Source: Streptomyces humicola
GTDB taxonomy: Bacteria; Actinomycetota; Actinomycetes; Streptomycetales; Streptomycetaceae
Assembly (NCBI RefSeq): GCF_024436035.1
Contig: NZ_JANFNG010000025.1
Span: 1 to 64,000, forward strand
Direction of reading: 5' to 3'
Length of the DNA: 64,000 nucleotides
The notes under the pieces are model-generated. The model saw only the letters and a list, made by a program, of their open reading frames with translations, searched no databases and was not told where the DNA came from. Shown here one piece after another: positions 25,942-33,636 of this stretch; position 1 is the stretch's first letter; the number at the start of each line of letters is the position of its first letter. Made by a program: the position numbers and the translations under genes.

Positions 25942-26784
25942 ATGAAGATCCTGATCTCCGCGGACATGGAGGGCGCCACCGGCGTGACCTGGCCCGCCGA
26001 CGTGCTGCCCGGCAGCGAGCAGTGGCAGCGCTGCCGCAGGATGTTCACCTCCGACGTGAACGCGGCGATTGCCGGGTTCTACGACGGCGGGGCCGATGAG
26101 GTGCTGGTCAACGAGGCGCACTGGACGATGCGCAACCTCCTGCTCGAAGAGCTCGACGAGCGGGCACAGATGCTCACCGGCCGGCACAAGGACCTGTCCA
26201 TGGTCGAGGGCGTGCAGCACGACCCGCCGCGGGGACCCGACGGGGTCGCCTTCGTCGGCTATCACACCGGGGCGGGCAGCGAGGGCGTCCTCGCCCACAC
26301 CTATCTCGCCAACTCCATCACCGGCGTGTGGGTCAACGGGGAACCTGCGAGCGAGGGCAGGCTCAACGCCCTGGTGGCGGCGGAGTTCGGGGTACCCGTG
26401 GTGCTGGTGACGGGCGACGACCGGACGGGGCTGGACGCGCGGAGTTATGCCCCGCCGGCCCGGACCGTGGCCGTCAAGACCTATGTCTCCCGCTATGCGG
26501 CGGTGTGCCGGCCGCCGGCGCGCACCGCCGAGGAGATCCGCGCCGCGGCGAAGGCCGCCGCCGCCCTCGCCGTACGCCACGACCCGGTGCATGGCGGGCC
26601 GTTCACCGTCGAGATGGAGTTCGACGCCGCCCATCTCGTCGGAGCCGCGACCGTGGTGCCGACGGTCGAGCGGTGCGAGGAGCGCCGGGTGCGCTACACC
26701 GCCGCCACGATGTACGACGGGATCCGGTGCTTCAAGGCCGTGACCACACTGGTCTCGGCTGCGATCGAGGAGGCGTACGGCTGA
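25942..26784 (+). CDS. dppA: M55 family D-aminopeptidase
   Basis: This 280-residue member of the DppA family cleaves N-terminal D-amino acids from peptides with zinc. Metal and catalytic motifs are present: SADMEGATG with D8 and E10, the NEAHWTMRN His, FVGYHTG, and WVNGEPASEGRLNA. In Bacillus DppA sits with a dipeptide importer. Here it follows a sugar-type importer and precedes an M20 peptidase after one base. Muropeptide or D-peptide salvage is possible but inferred. Confidence 0.88.
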   Translation: MKILISADMEGATGVTWPADVLPGSEQWQRCRRMFTSDVNAAIAGFYDGGADEVLVNEAHWTMRNLLLEELDERAQMLTGRHKDLSMVEGVQHDPPRGPDGVAFVGYHTGAGSEGVLAHTYLANSITGVWVNGEPASEGRLNALVAAEFGVPVVLVTGDDRTGLDARSYAPPARTVAVKTYVSRYAAVCRPPARTAEEIRAAAKAAAALAVRHDPVHGGPFTVEMEFDAAHLVGAATVVPTVERCEERRVRYTAATMYDGIRCFKAVTTLVSAAIEEAYG

Positions 26785-26785
26785 G

Positions 26786-28114
26786 ATGACGACCGCGGCA
26801 CCGGACGGCCTGCTCCTCGACGAGGCGGTCCGTTTCACCTCCGAACTGATCAGGCTCGACACGAGCAATCGCGGGGGCGGCGACTGCGCCGAGCGCCCGG
26901 CGGCGGAGTATGTCGCCGAGCGCCTCGCCGACGCCGGCATCGAACCGCAGATCCTGGAGTCGGCGCCAGGGCGGGCCAACGTGGTGGCGCGCGTCGAGGG
27001 CTCGCAGCCGGATGGCGGCGGGCTGCTGGTGCACGGTCATCTCGACGTGGTGCCCGCCGAGCCCGCGGAGTGGAGCGTCCACCCGTTCTCCGGCGAGATC
27101 CGGGACGGCGTGGTGTGGGGCCGGGGCGCGATCGACATGAAGAACATGGACGCCATGGTGCTGGCCACGGTCCGCGCCTGGGCGCGCGAGGGCCGGCGGC
27201 CGCGCCGTGACATCGTCCTCGCCTTCACCGCCGACGAGGAGGACAGCGCAGCCTACGGCTCGGACTATCTGGTGCGGCACCATGCCGCCCTCTTCGAGGG
27301 GTGCACCGAAGCCATAGGCGAGTCGGGGGCGTTCACCCTGCACGACGGGCCGCGGCTGCGGCTGTACCCGATCGGCGCGGGGGAGCGCGGCACGGCGTGG
27401 CTGAAACTCACCGCACGGGGACGGGCGGGGCACGGTTCGAAGAACAACACCGAGAACGCCGTCAGCCGTCTCGCCGCGGCCATCACCCGCATCGCCGAGC
27501 ACCAGTGGCCGCTGCGACTCACCCCGACCGTCCGCGCGGCAGTCGACCGGCTCGCCACCATCTACGGCGTCGAGCAGCACGGCCCGCGGGACGTCGACGC
27601 GCTCATGCCCAAGGTCGGTCCCGCCGCCGAGCTGATCGCGCCGACGCTGCGCAACAGCGCCAACCCCACCATGCTGTCGGCCGGTTACAAGATCAACGTG
27701 ATTCCGGGGAGCGCCACCGCCCACGTCGACGGCCGCATCGTGCCCGGCGGGGAGGAGGAGTTCGCCGAGACGCTCGACCGGCTCACCGGCCCGCACGTCG
27801 ACTGGGAGTTCCTCCACCGGGAGGTGGCCCTGCAGGCACCGGTCGACTCGCCCACGTACGCGGCGATGTGCGAGGCCGTCGAGCACTTCGACCCCGGTGC
27901 GCACACCTTCCCGTACTCCATGTCGGGCGGCACCGACGCCAAGCAGTTCTCCCGCCTCGGCATCACCGGTTACGGCTTCGCACCGCTCGCACTACCGCCG
28001 GGCTTCGACTACCAGGCGCTCTACCACGGGGTGGATGAGCGCGTGCCCGTCGAGGCTCTGCACTTCGGTGTCCGCGTCCTCGACCGCTTCCTCAGTCGAA
28101 CAGCCGCCCGATGA
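26786..28114 (+). CDS. M20 family metallopeptidase
   Basis: This 442-residue di-zinc hydrolase of the M20/M25/M40 group has GHLDVVP (H85, D87), GRGAIDMKN (D117) and FTADEEDSA with the catalytic and bridging Glu pair. A typical dimerisation insert lies in the middle (about 190-320). Substrates in this group are dipeptides or N-acyl amino acids, and the specific one is not evident. ATG 26786 begins one base after the D-aminopeptidase stop, so the two are probably co-translated. Confidence 0.88.
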   Translation: MTTAAPDGLLLDEAVRFTSELIRLDTSNRGGGDCAERPAAEYVAERLADAGIEPQILESAPGRANVVARVEGSQPDGGGLLVHGHLDVVPAEPAEWSVHPFSGEIRDGVVWGRGAIDMKNMDAMVLATVRAWAREGRRPRRDIVLAFTADEEDSAAYGSDYLVRHHAALFEGCTEAIGESGAFTLHDGPRLRLYPIGAGERGTAWLKLTARGRAGHGSKNNTENAVSRLAAAITRIAEHQWPLRLTPTVRAAVDRLATIYGVEQHGPRDVDALMPKVGPAAELIAPTLRNSANPTMLSAGYKINVIPGSATAHVDGRIVPGGEEEFAETLDRLTGPHVDWEFLHREVALQAPVDSPTYAAMCEAVEHFDPGAHTFPYSMSGGTDAKQFSRLGITGYGFAPLALPPGFDYQALYHGVDERVPVEALHFGVRVLDRFLSRTAAR

Positions 28115-28149
28115 GCCGGACAGGCCGGCAGACAGGAGATCCGACACCC

Positions 28150-30147
28150 ATGACCGATCGCACCGCACCGTACGGCGCCTGGCAGTCCCCGGTCGACGCC
28201 GCCCTGGCCGCCGCCCATGACGGCCGCCCGGACTTCGTCGGCACCGTCGGTGACGAGGTGTGGTGGAACGAGCCGAGGCCCGCGGAGGGCGGACGGACGG
28301 CGCTGATCCGACGACGCGCCGACGGCACGCAGGTCAGCGTGTTGCCGGCGCCCTGGAACGTGCGCAGCCGGGTCATCGAGTACGGCGGTCTGGCCTGGGC
28401 GGCGGTGCCCGGCGCGTCGGGCCCCCTGGTGGCTTTCGTCCACTTCGCCGACCAACGGCTGTACGCCTACGAGCCCGACGCGCCGCAGAGCAGCCCGCGG
28501 CCGCTCACCCCGCTCTCCGCGGTGGGCGGCGGGTTGCGCTGGGCCGATCCGCGGGTGTTCGTGGAACGGGGCGAAGTCTGGTGCGTACTGGAGGAGTTCA
28601 CCGGGCCGGCCCAGACCGATGTGCGGCGGGTGATCGCGGCCGTGCCGCTCGATGGCTCCGCCGCCGACGACCGGGCCGCGGTGCGTGAACTGACCGACGA
28701 CACCCACCGGTTCGTCACCGGCCCCCGGCTCTCCCCGGACGGACGCCGCGCCGCCTGGCTGGCGTGGGATCACCCGCGCATGCCGTGGGACGGCACGGAA
28801 CTGAAGATCGCCGAGGTGGGCGAGGGCGGCCTGATGGACGTGCGGACCCTCATCGGAGGCCCGGAGGAGTCGGTCGCGCAGGTCGAATGGGCGCAGGACG
28901 GCACACTGCTCGCCACCACGGACCGCACCGGCTGGTGGAACCTGCACCGCGTGGACCCGGCGACCGGCGAGGCCGTCAACCTCTGCCCGCGCGAGGAGGA
29001 GTTCGCCGGGGCCGGATGGCGGATCGGGCTGCGGTGGTTCGCGCCGCTCGACGGCGGCCTCGTCGCGGTGGTCCACGGGCGGGGCGCGCAGCGGCTCGGC
29101 ATCCTGGACGCCGCGACCGGCGACCTCGCCGACGTGCCCGGCCCGTGGACGGAGTGGGCCTCGACGCTGGCCACCGACGGCACCCGGGTGACCGGCGTGG
29201 CGGCGAGCGGCACCAGCGGATACGAGGTCGTCGAGCTCGACGCCCGCACCGGGCGCGCCCGCGTCATCGGCACCCGGCACGCCGACGCCGTCGACCCCGG
29301 CTTCCTGCCCGAGCCCGTGGCCCGCACCTTCGAAGGACCCGGCGGCCGCGAGGTCCACGCCACGGTGTATCCGCCGCGGAACCTGCAGTTCGCCGCCCCG
29401 GACGGCCAACTGCCGCCCTACGTCATCTGGGTGCACGGCGGCCCGACCAGCCGTGCCCCGCGCGTTCTCGACCTGGAGATCGCATACTTCACCTCGCGCG
29501 GCATAGGGGTCGCCGAGGTCGACTACGGCGGGTCCACCGGCTACGGCCGTGCCTACCGCAACCGGCTGCGCGAGCAGTGGGGCGTCGTCGACGTGGAGGA
29601 CTGCGCGGCGGTGGCGCGGGCCCTGGCCGCGGAAGGCCTCGCCGACGGTGAGCGGCTGGCCATCCGCGGCGGCAGCGCCGGCGGCTGGACCACGGGTGCG
29701 TCGCTCACCTCGACCGACGTCTACGCCTGCGGCACGATCAGCTACCCCGTCCTCGACCTCGGTGGCTGGTCGGGCGGCGCCACGAGCGACGAGCAGACCC
29801 ACGACTTCGAGTCGCAGTACCTCACTTCACTCATCGGCTCCCGGGCGGCCGTTCCCGACCGTTACCGCGACCGCTCGCCGGTCAACCACGCCGACCGGGT
29901 CACCGCGCCGTTCCTGATGCTCCAGGGCCTCGACGACGTGATCTGCCCGCCCGTGCAGTGCGAGCACTTCCTCGCCGCGATCGCCGGCCGCGGTATCCCG
30001 CACGCCTACCTCACCTTCGAGGGCGAGGGCCACGGCTTCCGCCGCAAGGAGACGATCGTCACCGCCCTGCACAGCGAACTCTCCCTCTACGGCCAGGTCT
30101 TCGGCTTCACCCCTCCGGGCGTGCCGCCTCTGGAGCTCACCAAGTGA
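28150..30147 (+). CDS. S9 prolyl oligopeptidase family serine peptidase
   Basis: This 665-residue protein has a beta-propeller N-terminal part (about 1-400) and a C-terminal alpha/beta hydrolase. The nucleophile Ser509 is in RGGSAGGWTT, the acid in LQGLDDVICPP and the His in EGEGHGFRR. No signal peptide is seen, so it is cytoplasmic. Acyl-aminoacyl peptidase-like activity is likely. ATG 28150 follows GGAG at 11 bases. Its stop overlaps the phosphopantetheinyl transferase start (GTGA). Confidence 0.88.
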   Translation: MTDRTAPYGAWQSPVDAALAAAHDGRPDFVGTVGDEVWWNEPRPAEGGRTALIRRRADGTQVSVLPAPWNVRSRVIEYGGLAWAAVPGASGPLVAFVHFADQRLYAYEPDAPQSSPRPLTPLSAVGGGLRWADPRVFVERGEVWCVLEEFTGPAQTDVRRVIAAVPLDGSAADDRAAVRELTDDTHRFVTGPRLSPDGRRAAWLAWDHPRMPWDGTELKIAEVGEGGLMDVRTLIGGPEESVAQVEWAQDGTLLATTDRTGWWNLHRVDPATGEAVNLCPREEEFAGAGWRIGLRWFAPLDGGLVAVVHGRGAQRLGILDAATGDLADVPGPWTEWASTLATDGTRVTGVAASGTSGYEVVELDARTGRARVIGTRHADAVDPGFLPEPVARTFEGPGGREVHATVYPPRNLQFAAPDGQLPPYVIWVHGGPTSRAPRVLDLEIAYFTSRGIGVAEVDYGGSTGYGRAYRNRLREQWGVVDVEDCAAVARALAAEGLADGERLAIRGGSAGGWTTGASLTSTDVYACGTISYPVLDLGGWSGGATSDEQTHDFESQYLTSLIGSRAAVPDRYRDRSPVNHADRVTAPFLMLQGLDDVICPPVQCEHFLAAIAGRGIPHAYLTFEGEGHGFRRKETIVTALHSELSLYGQVFGFTPPGVPPLELTK

Positions 30148-30869
30148 GCGCGCCGCACCAAGTGGCCCTCCAGCCGCGGACGCTCGCACCCGGCGCACTC
30201 GGCGGGCCGCTGGTCAGGCCCGAGCCGGGGGAGGCCCCGCACGTGTGGCTGGTGCGGGTCGCCGCGCACCGCGGATCGCTTGGGGACGCCCTGACGCTCT
30301 TCGACGAGGACGAGCGGTCGCGCCATGCCGCCTTCCACCGGGCGGAGGACCGCGACCGCTACGCCGCCGCGCACGTGGCGCTGCGGCGTCTGCTCGGCGC
30401 GTACCTCGGCACGGCGCCGGGCGCGGTGGCCGTGGAGCGTGAACCGTGCCCGTTGTGCGGCGGCCCGCACGGGCGGCCTGCGGTGTCGGGGTCCGGGCTG
30501 CACTTCTCGCTCTCGCACAGCGGGGAGCTGGTGCTGCTCGCCTTCGCCGCGACGCCCGTCGGCATCGACGTCGAGGAGACGCATGACCTGGCGGCGATCG
30601 AGGATGTGTCGACGAGTCTCCATCCACGCGAGCAGAGCGAGTTGGCCGCGACGGCCCATTCCGGGCGTGCCGCCGCGTTCCTGCGCTGCTGGACGCGGAA
30701 GGAGGCGTACCTGAAGGGCACGGGCGAGGGGCTGCCCGGCGATCCGGCGCGGACGTACGTCGGCACAGGGGAGATGCCGGCGGCCGTGCACGGCTGGACG
30801 CTTGCGGACATCCCGGTCGACGCGGGCCACGCGGCGGCCGTCGCCGTGCGCCGCGGGCAGCTCCCGTAG
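30144..30869 (+). CDS. 4'-phosphopantetheinyl transferase, Sfp type
   Basis: This 241-residue enzyme transfers phosphopantetheine from CoA to carrier-protein serines. The two Mg/CoA motifs are GIDVE at 140-144 (D142, E144) and RCWTRKEAYLKG (W183, K186, E187). A CPLCGGPHG segment and SLSHSGE are usual in this group. It overlaps the S9 peptidase gene by four bases. No PKS or NRPS gene is in the window, so its carrier partners are elsewhere. Confidence 0.92.
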   Translation: MSAPHQVALQPRTLAPGALGGPLVRPEPGEAPHVWLVRVAAHRGSLGDALTLFDEDERSRHAAFHRAEDRDRYAAAHVALRRLLGAYLGTAPGAVAVEREPCPLCGGPHGRPAVSGSGLHFSLSHSGELVLLAFAATPVGIDVEETHDLAAIEDVSTSLHPREQSELAATAHSGRAAAFLRCWTRKEAYLKGTGEGLPGDPARTYVGTGEMPAAVHGWTLADIPVDAGHAAAVAVRRGQLP

Positions 30870-30927
30870 CCGACTCGCGCGCGAATTGTTTCGCGCATAT
30901 GCCCTGCGCGACGTAGTGTCGCGTGCC

Positions 30928-31683
30928 ATGGCACAGCAGCCGACCACCACCACCGAATGGATCAGCCTCGGCGAGGGCTACGACGCCTACGCAGCCGTCC
31001 CGTCCTGGCGCAGCCCGGCCGGAGTCGTCATCGTCGCCCCCGAGCTCTTCGGCATCACCGCCGACATCCGCGAGGCCGCCGAGCGGCTCGCCGCCGAGGG
31101 CTACGCCGCGGTGGCACCCGACTTCCACTGGCGCAGCGAGCCGCGCGCCGAGATCCCGTACGACGACGCCGGACGCGCCCGCGGTTTCGAGCTGCTGAAC
31201 CGGATGACGCGCGACGACCTGCTCGCCGACATCGAGACCGCGCAGGTGGCGGCGGTGGCACGCTACGCGCCCGGCCACGCGAGCGCGATCGTCGGCTTCA
31301 GCCTGGGCGGCCACTTCGCCGTGCTCGCCGCCACGCAGATCCCCTTCGCGCTCGCCGTGACCTTCTACGGCGGCTGGATGGTGCGCGGCGGCATCCCGGT
31401 CGCCGAACCGCACCCGCCGCTCGCCGACAGCAGGCTCATCGCTGCCAACGGCACGTATGTGCTCGGCTTCTCCGGCGACCGTGACCATGTCGTTCCGGCC
31501 GACGAAGCGAGGGAGATCGAGCGGTTGCTCGCGGATGCGGGTGTGGAGCACGACATGGTCGTCTATCCGGGCGTGGAGCACGGCTTCTTCTGCGCGGGAC
31601 GCCCGGCCTCCTACGACGAGAAGGCCGCCGCCGACGCATGGTCACGGCTGCTTGGCGCGTTGCGCGAGCACGTGGGGCGGTGA
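30928..31683 (+). CDS. Dienelactone hydrolase family protein with Ser nucleophile
   Basis: This 251-residue alpha/beta hydrolase has the DLH layout: PELFG at the oxyanion position, nucleophile elbow GFSLGG with S125, an Asp in GDRDHVVP and H218 in GVEHGF. True dienelactone hydrolases use Cys at the elbow, but many family members, as here, have Ser. The substrate is unknown. ATG 30928 lies 58 bases after the phosphopantetheinyl transferase. Confidence 0.87.
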   Translation: MAQQPTTTTEWISLGEGYDAYAAVPSWRSPAGVVIVAPELFGITADIREAAERLAAEGYAAVAPDFHWRSEPRAEIPYDDAGRARGFELLNRMTRDDLLADIETAQVAAVARYAPGHASAIVGFSLGGHFAVLAATQIPFALAVTFYGGWMVRGGIPVAEPHPPLADSRLIAANGTYVLGFSGDRDHVVPADEAREIERLLADAGVEHDMVVYPGVEHGFFCAGRPASYDEKAAADAWSRLLGALREHVGR

Positions 31684-31754
31684 GCGCTGGCTGCGCACCG
31701 CGGGGCGGCATTGTGCGTGGCCCGGTGCGCATTTCGTCTCGCGGCGGTCAGTCG

Positions 31755-32000
31755 TCAGAGCTCGCTGGCGAAGGCGACGAAGCCGGCCCACTCGGCGGGG
31801 GAGAACGCGAGCTGTGGGCCCTGCTTGTCCTTGGAGTCCCGCACATGGACCGTGCCGGGGCAGACGGCCACCTCGACGCAGTCGCCCGAGTCCCCACTGC
31901 TGTAGCTGGACTTGTGCCAGGAGACAGCGACCTCAACGCAGTCGCCGGAGCTGCCGCTGCTGTAGCTGCTCTTGAACCAAGCCAGTTCGTCGGTGCTCAT
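31755..32000 (-). CDS. DUF397 protein with internal duplication
   Basis: This 81-residue protein has two tandem copies of the DUF397 core, WFKSSYSSGSSGDCVEVAV and WHKSSYSSGDSGDCVEVAV. They correspond to a 60-base tandem repeat at about 31866-31985. A single C-terminal half (VHVRDSKDKQG) follows. DUF397 proteins are found next to WhiJ/Scr1-like HTH regulators in streptomycetes and are thought to act with them. The ATG overlaps the HTH gene stop by four bases (ATGA). Confidence 0.9.
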   Translation of the reverse strand: MSTDELAWFKSSYSSGSSGDCVEVAVSWHKSSYSSGDSGDCVEVAVCPGTVHVRDSKDKQGPQLAFSPAEWAGFVAFASEL

Positions 32001-32842
32001 AGCGCTCCTCGCATCCGCTGCAACAAGCCCCTGGAGTCCTCGGGGGTGAGGGCCTGCGAGCGCAGTTTCGCATACCGCATCTGGAGCACGCTGATCGTTT
32101 TGGGATCGGGTACGAACTGGCCGCTCTCCTGCCCCTCGGAGTAGCCGAACCATCGGTTCTCCGAGGTCTCCAGTAGCTGGATGGGGCCATTCAGCCCAGC
32201 GTGCACTCCTCTGGACAGGGGCAGCACTTGGATTTCGGCGTTCCGTTTTGTGGCGACTTGCAGGATGTGATCGATGAGCTCCCGCGTGACGTCCTCTCCT
32301 CCGGTGCGTCGCAGGAACAGGTGCTCATCGAGGATGAAGCTGAAGGCGGTGTGCGGGCGCTCTGTCAACAGCCGTTGGCGTTCAAGACGGGCAGCCAGCT
32401 GGGCATCGATGTCCTCATCGCTCAGCGGCGGGAGGCGATGCTCGAACAGCGTCCGCGCATACGCCTCCGTCTGCAACAACCCGGGAATCAGGCGGCACTC
32501 GTACGTATACAGAGTGATCGCGCCCGCCTCCAACCGCGCCCAGCGCCGGAACCAGGACGCCAGTCCCGGCTGTCGCGCAATATGCCGCACCGCCTTGCGC
32601 AAGGCGCCCGTGTTGCCCAGGGCCTCCTCCGCGCGCTCGACAAACACGGGATCCGGCATGCGTCGGCCCAGCTCGATGGATGCCACCGTGTGTTTGGAGA
32701 ACCGGACCAGCCCGCTGAACTCCTCCCTGCTCAGGCCCGCGTGCTCGCGCAGTGCCTGGACCACCGCGCCGAACGTGCGCAGGCTGTCCGACGGCTCCGG
32801 CTCGCCGTCCGAACCGTTCGTACCGACCGTGCCCTCGGCCAT
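31997..32842 (-). CDS. WhiJ-like XRE regulator with DUF5753 domain
   Basis: This 281-residue protein has an N-terminal helix-turn-helix at about 22-75 (SREEFSGLVRFSKHTVASIE). The rest is the DUF5753 region typical of WhiJ-family proteins (YECRLIPGLLQTEAYART and the ending ILQMRYAKLRSQAL). These regulators control development and secondary metabolism together with a DUF397 protein and an RsbW-like ATPase. All three are present here. ATG 32842 is downstream of a divergent promoter region with a perfect palindrome, so autoregulation is likely. Confidence 0.92.
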   Translation of the reverse strand: MAEGTVGTNGSDGEPEPSDSLRTFGAVVQALREHAGLSREEFSGLVRFSKHTVASIELGRRMPDPVFVERAEEALGNTGALRKAVRHIARQPGLASWFRRWARLEAGAITLYTYECRLIPGLLQTEAYARTLFEHRLPPLSDEDIDAQLAARLERQRLLTERPHTAFSFILDEHLFLRRTGGEDVTRELIDHILQVATKRNAEIQVLPLSRGVHAGLNGPIQLLETSENRWFGYSEGQESGQFVPDPKTISVLQMRYAKLRSQALTPEDSRGLLQRMRGAL

Positions 32843-32933
32843 CCCCGGCCACCTCCCGCACCCCTGCCCCCGCGCAACTCTCCCGATCGGCCTATGGTCA
32901 CGGTCGGTTACGAGTACTGTCCACCCTGCGCGT

Positions 32934-32956
32934 GCGTACGCTGACGCAGCGTACGC
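32934..32956. promoter_or_regulatory. Perfect 10-bp-arm palindrome, probable operator
   Basis: GCGTACGCTG-ACG-CAGCGTACGC is a perfect inverted repeat in the 160-base divergent region between the WhiJ-like gene and the ATPase gene. It is 92 bases from one start and 47 from the other. An operator for the WhiJ-like protein is the simplest reading, but this is inferred from position. Confidence 0.6.
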
Positions 32957-33002
32957 GGTGCTGATCTGGTGAACGGCCCACGTCGCGGTCCAGATTGGGC
33001 CC

Positions 33003-33449
33003 ATGACAGCGCCACCCGCCAGCCGACAGCCCGTTTCTGTACGGGTGTTCACTCACCGCTTCAGCGCCACTCCGCTCGGAGCCCGGCTCGCCCGGCATCT
33101 CGCGGTCAACCAGCTTCACTGCTGGGGCATCGCACCCCGCGCGAGCGCATCCGACACCGCCGCCGTTCTCGTCGCGGAGATGGCGGCCAATGCCGTGACC
33201 CACGGGCGCGTCCCCGGACGGGACTTCGAGCTGCGGCTCGCCCTCACCGGGCGCACCCTACGGATCGAGGTCTCCGACACCCGTACCGAGCGGCGCCCGC
33301 CCGGTCCCGGCGACGTGTCGTCGCCGCAGCCCCTGGCCGAGTCCGGTCGCGGTCTGGTGTTGGTCGAGGCGCTCGCGGACCGTTGGACGGTGCTGGACCG
33401 TGTGCCGGTCGGCAAGACCGTGCGCGCCGAGCTCGACCTGCCGCGCTGA
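33003..33449 (+). CDS. RsbW-like ATP-binding protein
   Basis: This 148-residue protein is a stand-alone HATPase_c_2 domain, with N-box VLVAEMAANAVTHG, G1 region IEVSDTRTE and G2 GRGLVLVEAL. Such small kinases act as anti-sigma factors or anti-anti-sigma kinases. This one is divergent from the WhiJ-like/DUF397 pair, the usual trio partner in streptomycetes. Its target is unknown. Confidence 0.88.
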   Translation: MTAPPASRQPVSVRVFTHRFSATPLGARLARHLAVNQLHCWGIAPRASASDTAAVLVAEMAANAVTHGRVPGRDFELRLALTGRTLRIEVSDTRTERRPPGPGDVSSPQPLAESGRGLVLVEALADRWTVLDRVPVGKTVRAELDLPR

Positions 33450-33553
33450 CGGGGCCACCCCGAAGAGTTGAGGAACGGGGCTGGATAGCGCTCCGATGTG
33501 TTTGAAGTGTTGACAAGGAATCAATCTGTCGTTTGACTCTTGCCTCGATCGTG

Positions 33554-33569
33554 TTGGCAACGTTGTCAG
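33554..33569. promoter_or_regulatory. LacI-type operator upstream of GH92
   Basis: The palindromic core GGCAAC-GTTGTC within TTGGCAACGTTGTCAG matches the CAACGTTG pattern of LacI/GalR-family sites. A TTGACA-like -35 lies upstream at about 33512. The site is 68 bases before the GH92 start, suggesting carbohydrate-responsive repression. No LacI gene is adjacent. Confidence 0.45.
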
Positions 33570-33636
33570 ATCGCCGACCGCCGCTCAGCTCCGTACGTCA
33601 TCCGCGAAGTCTCGACTTCCCCCGGGGAGGCCCGTG

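Noticed and set aside
30928-31683. Ser-for-Cys change in the dienelactone-hydrolase-like protein as a novelty
   Set aside because: Ser nucleophiles are common in this wider family, so the change is noted but not unusual.
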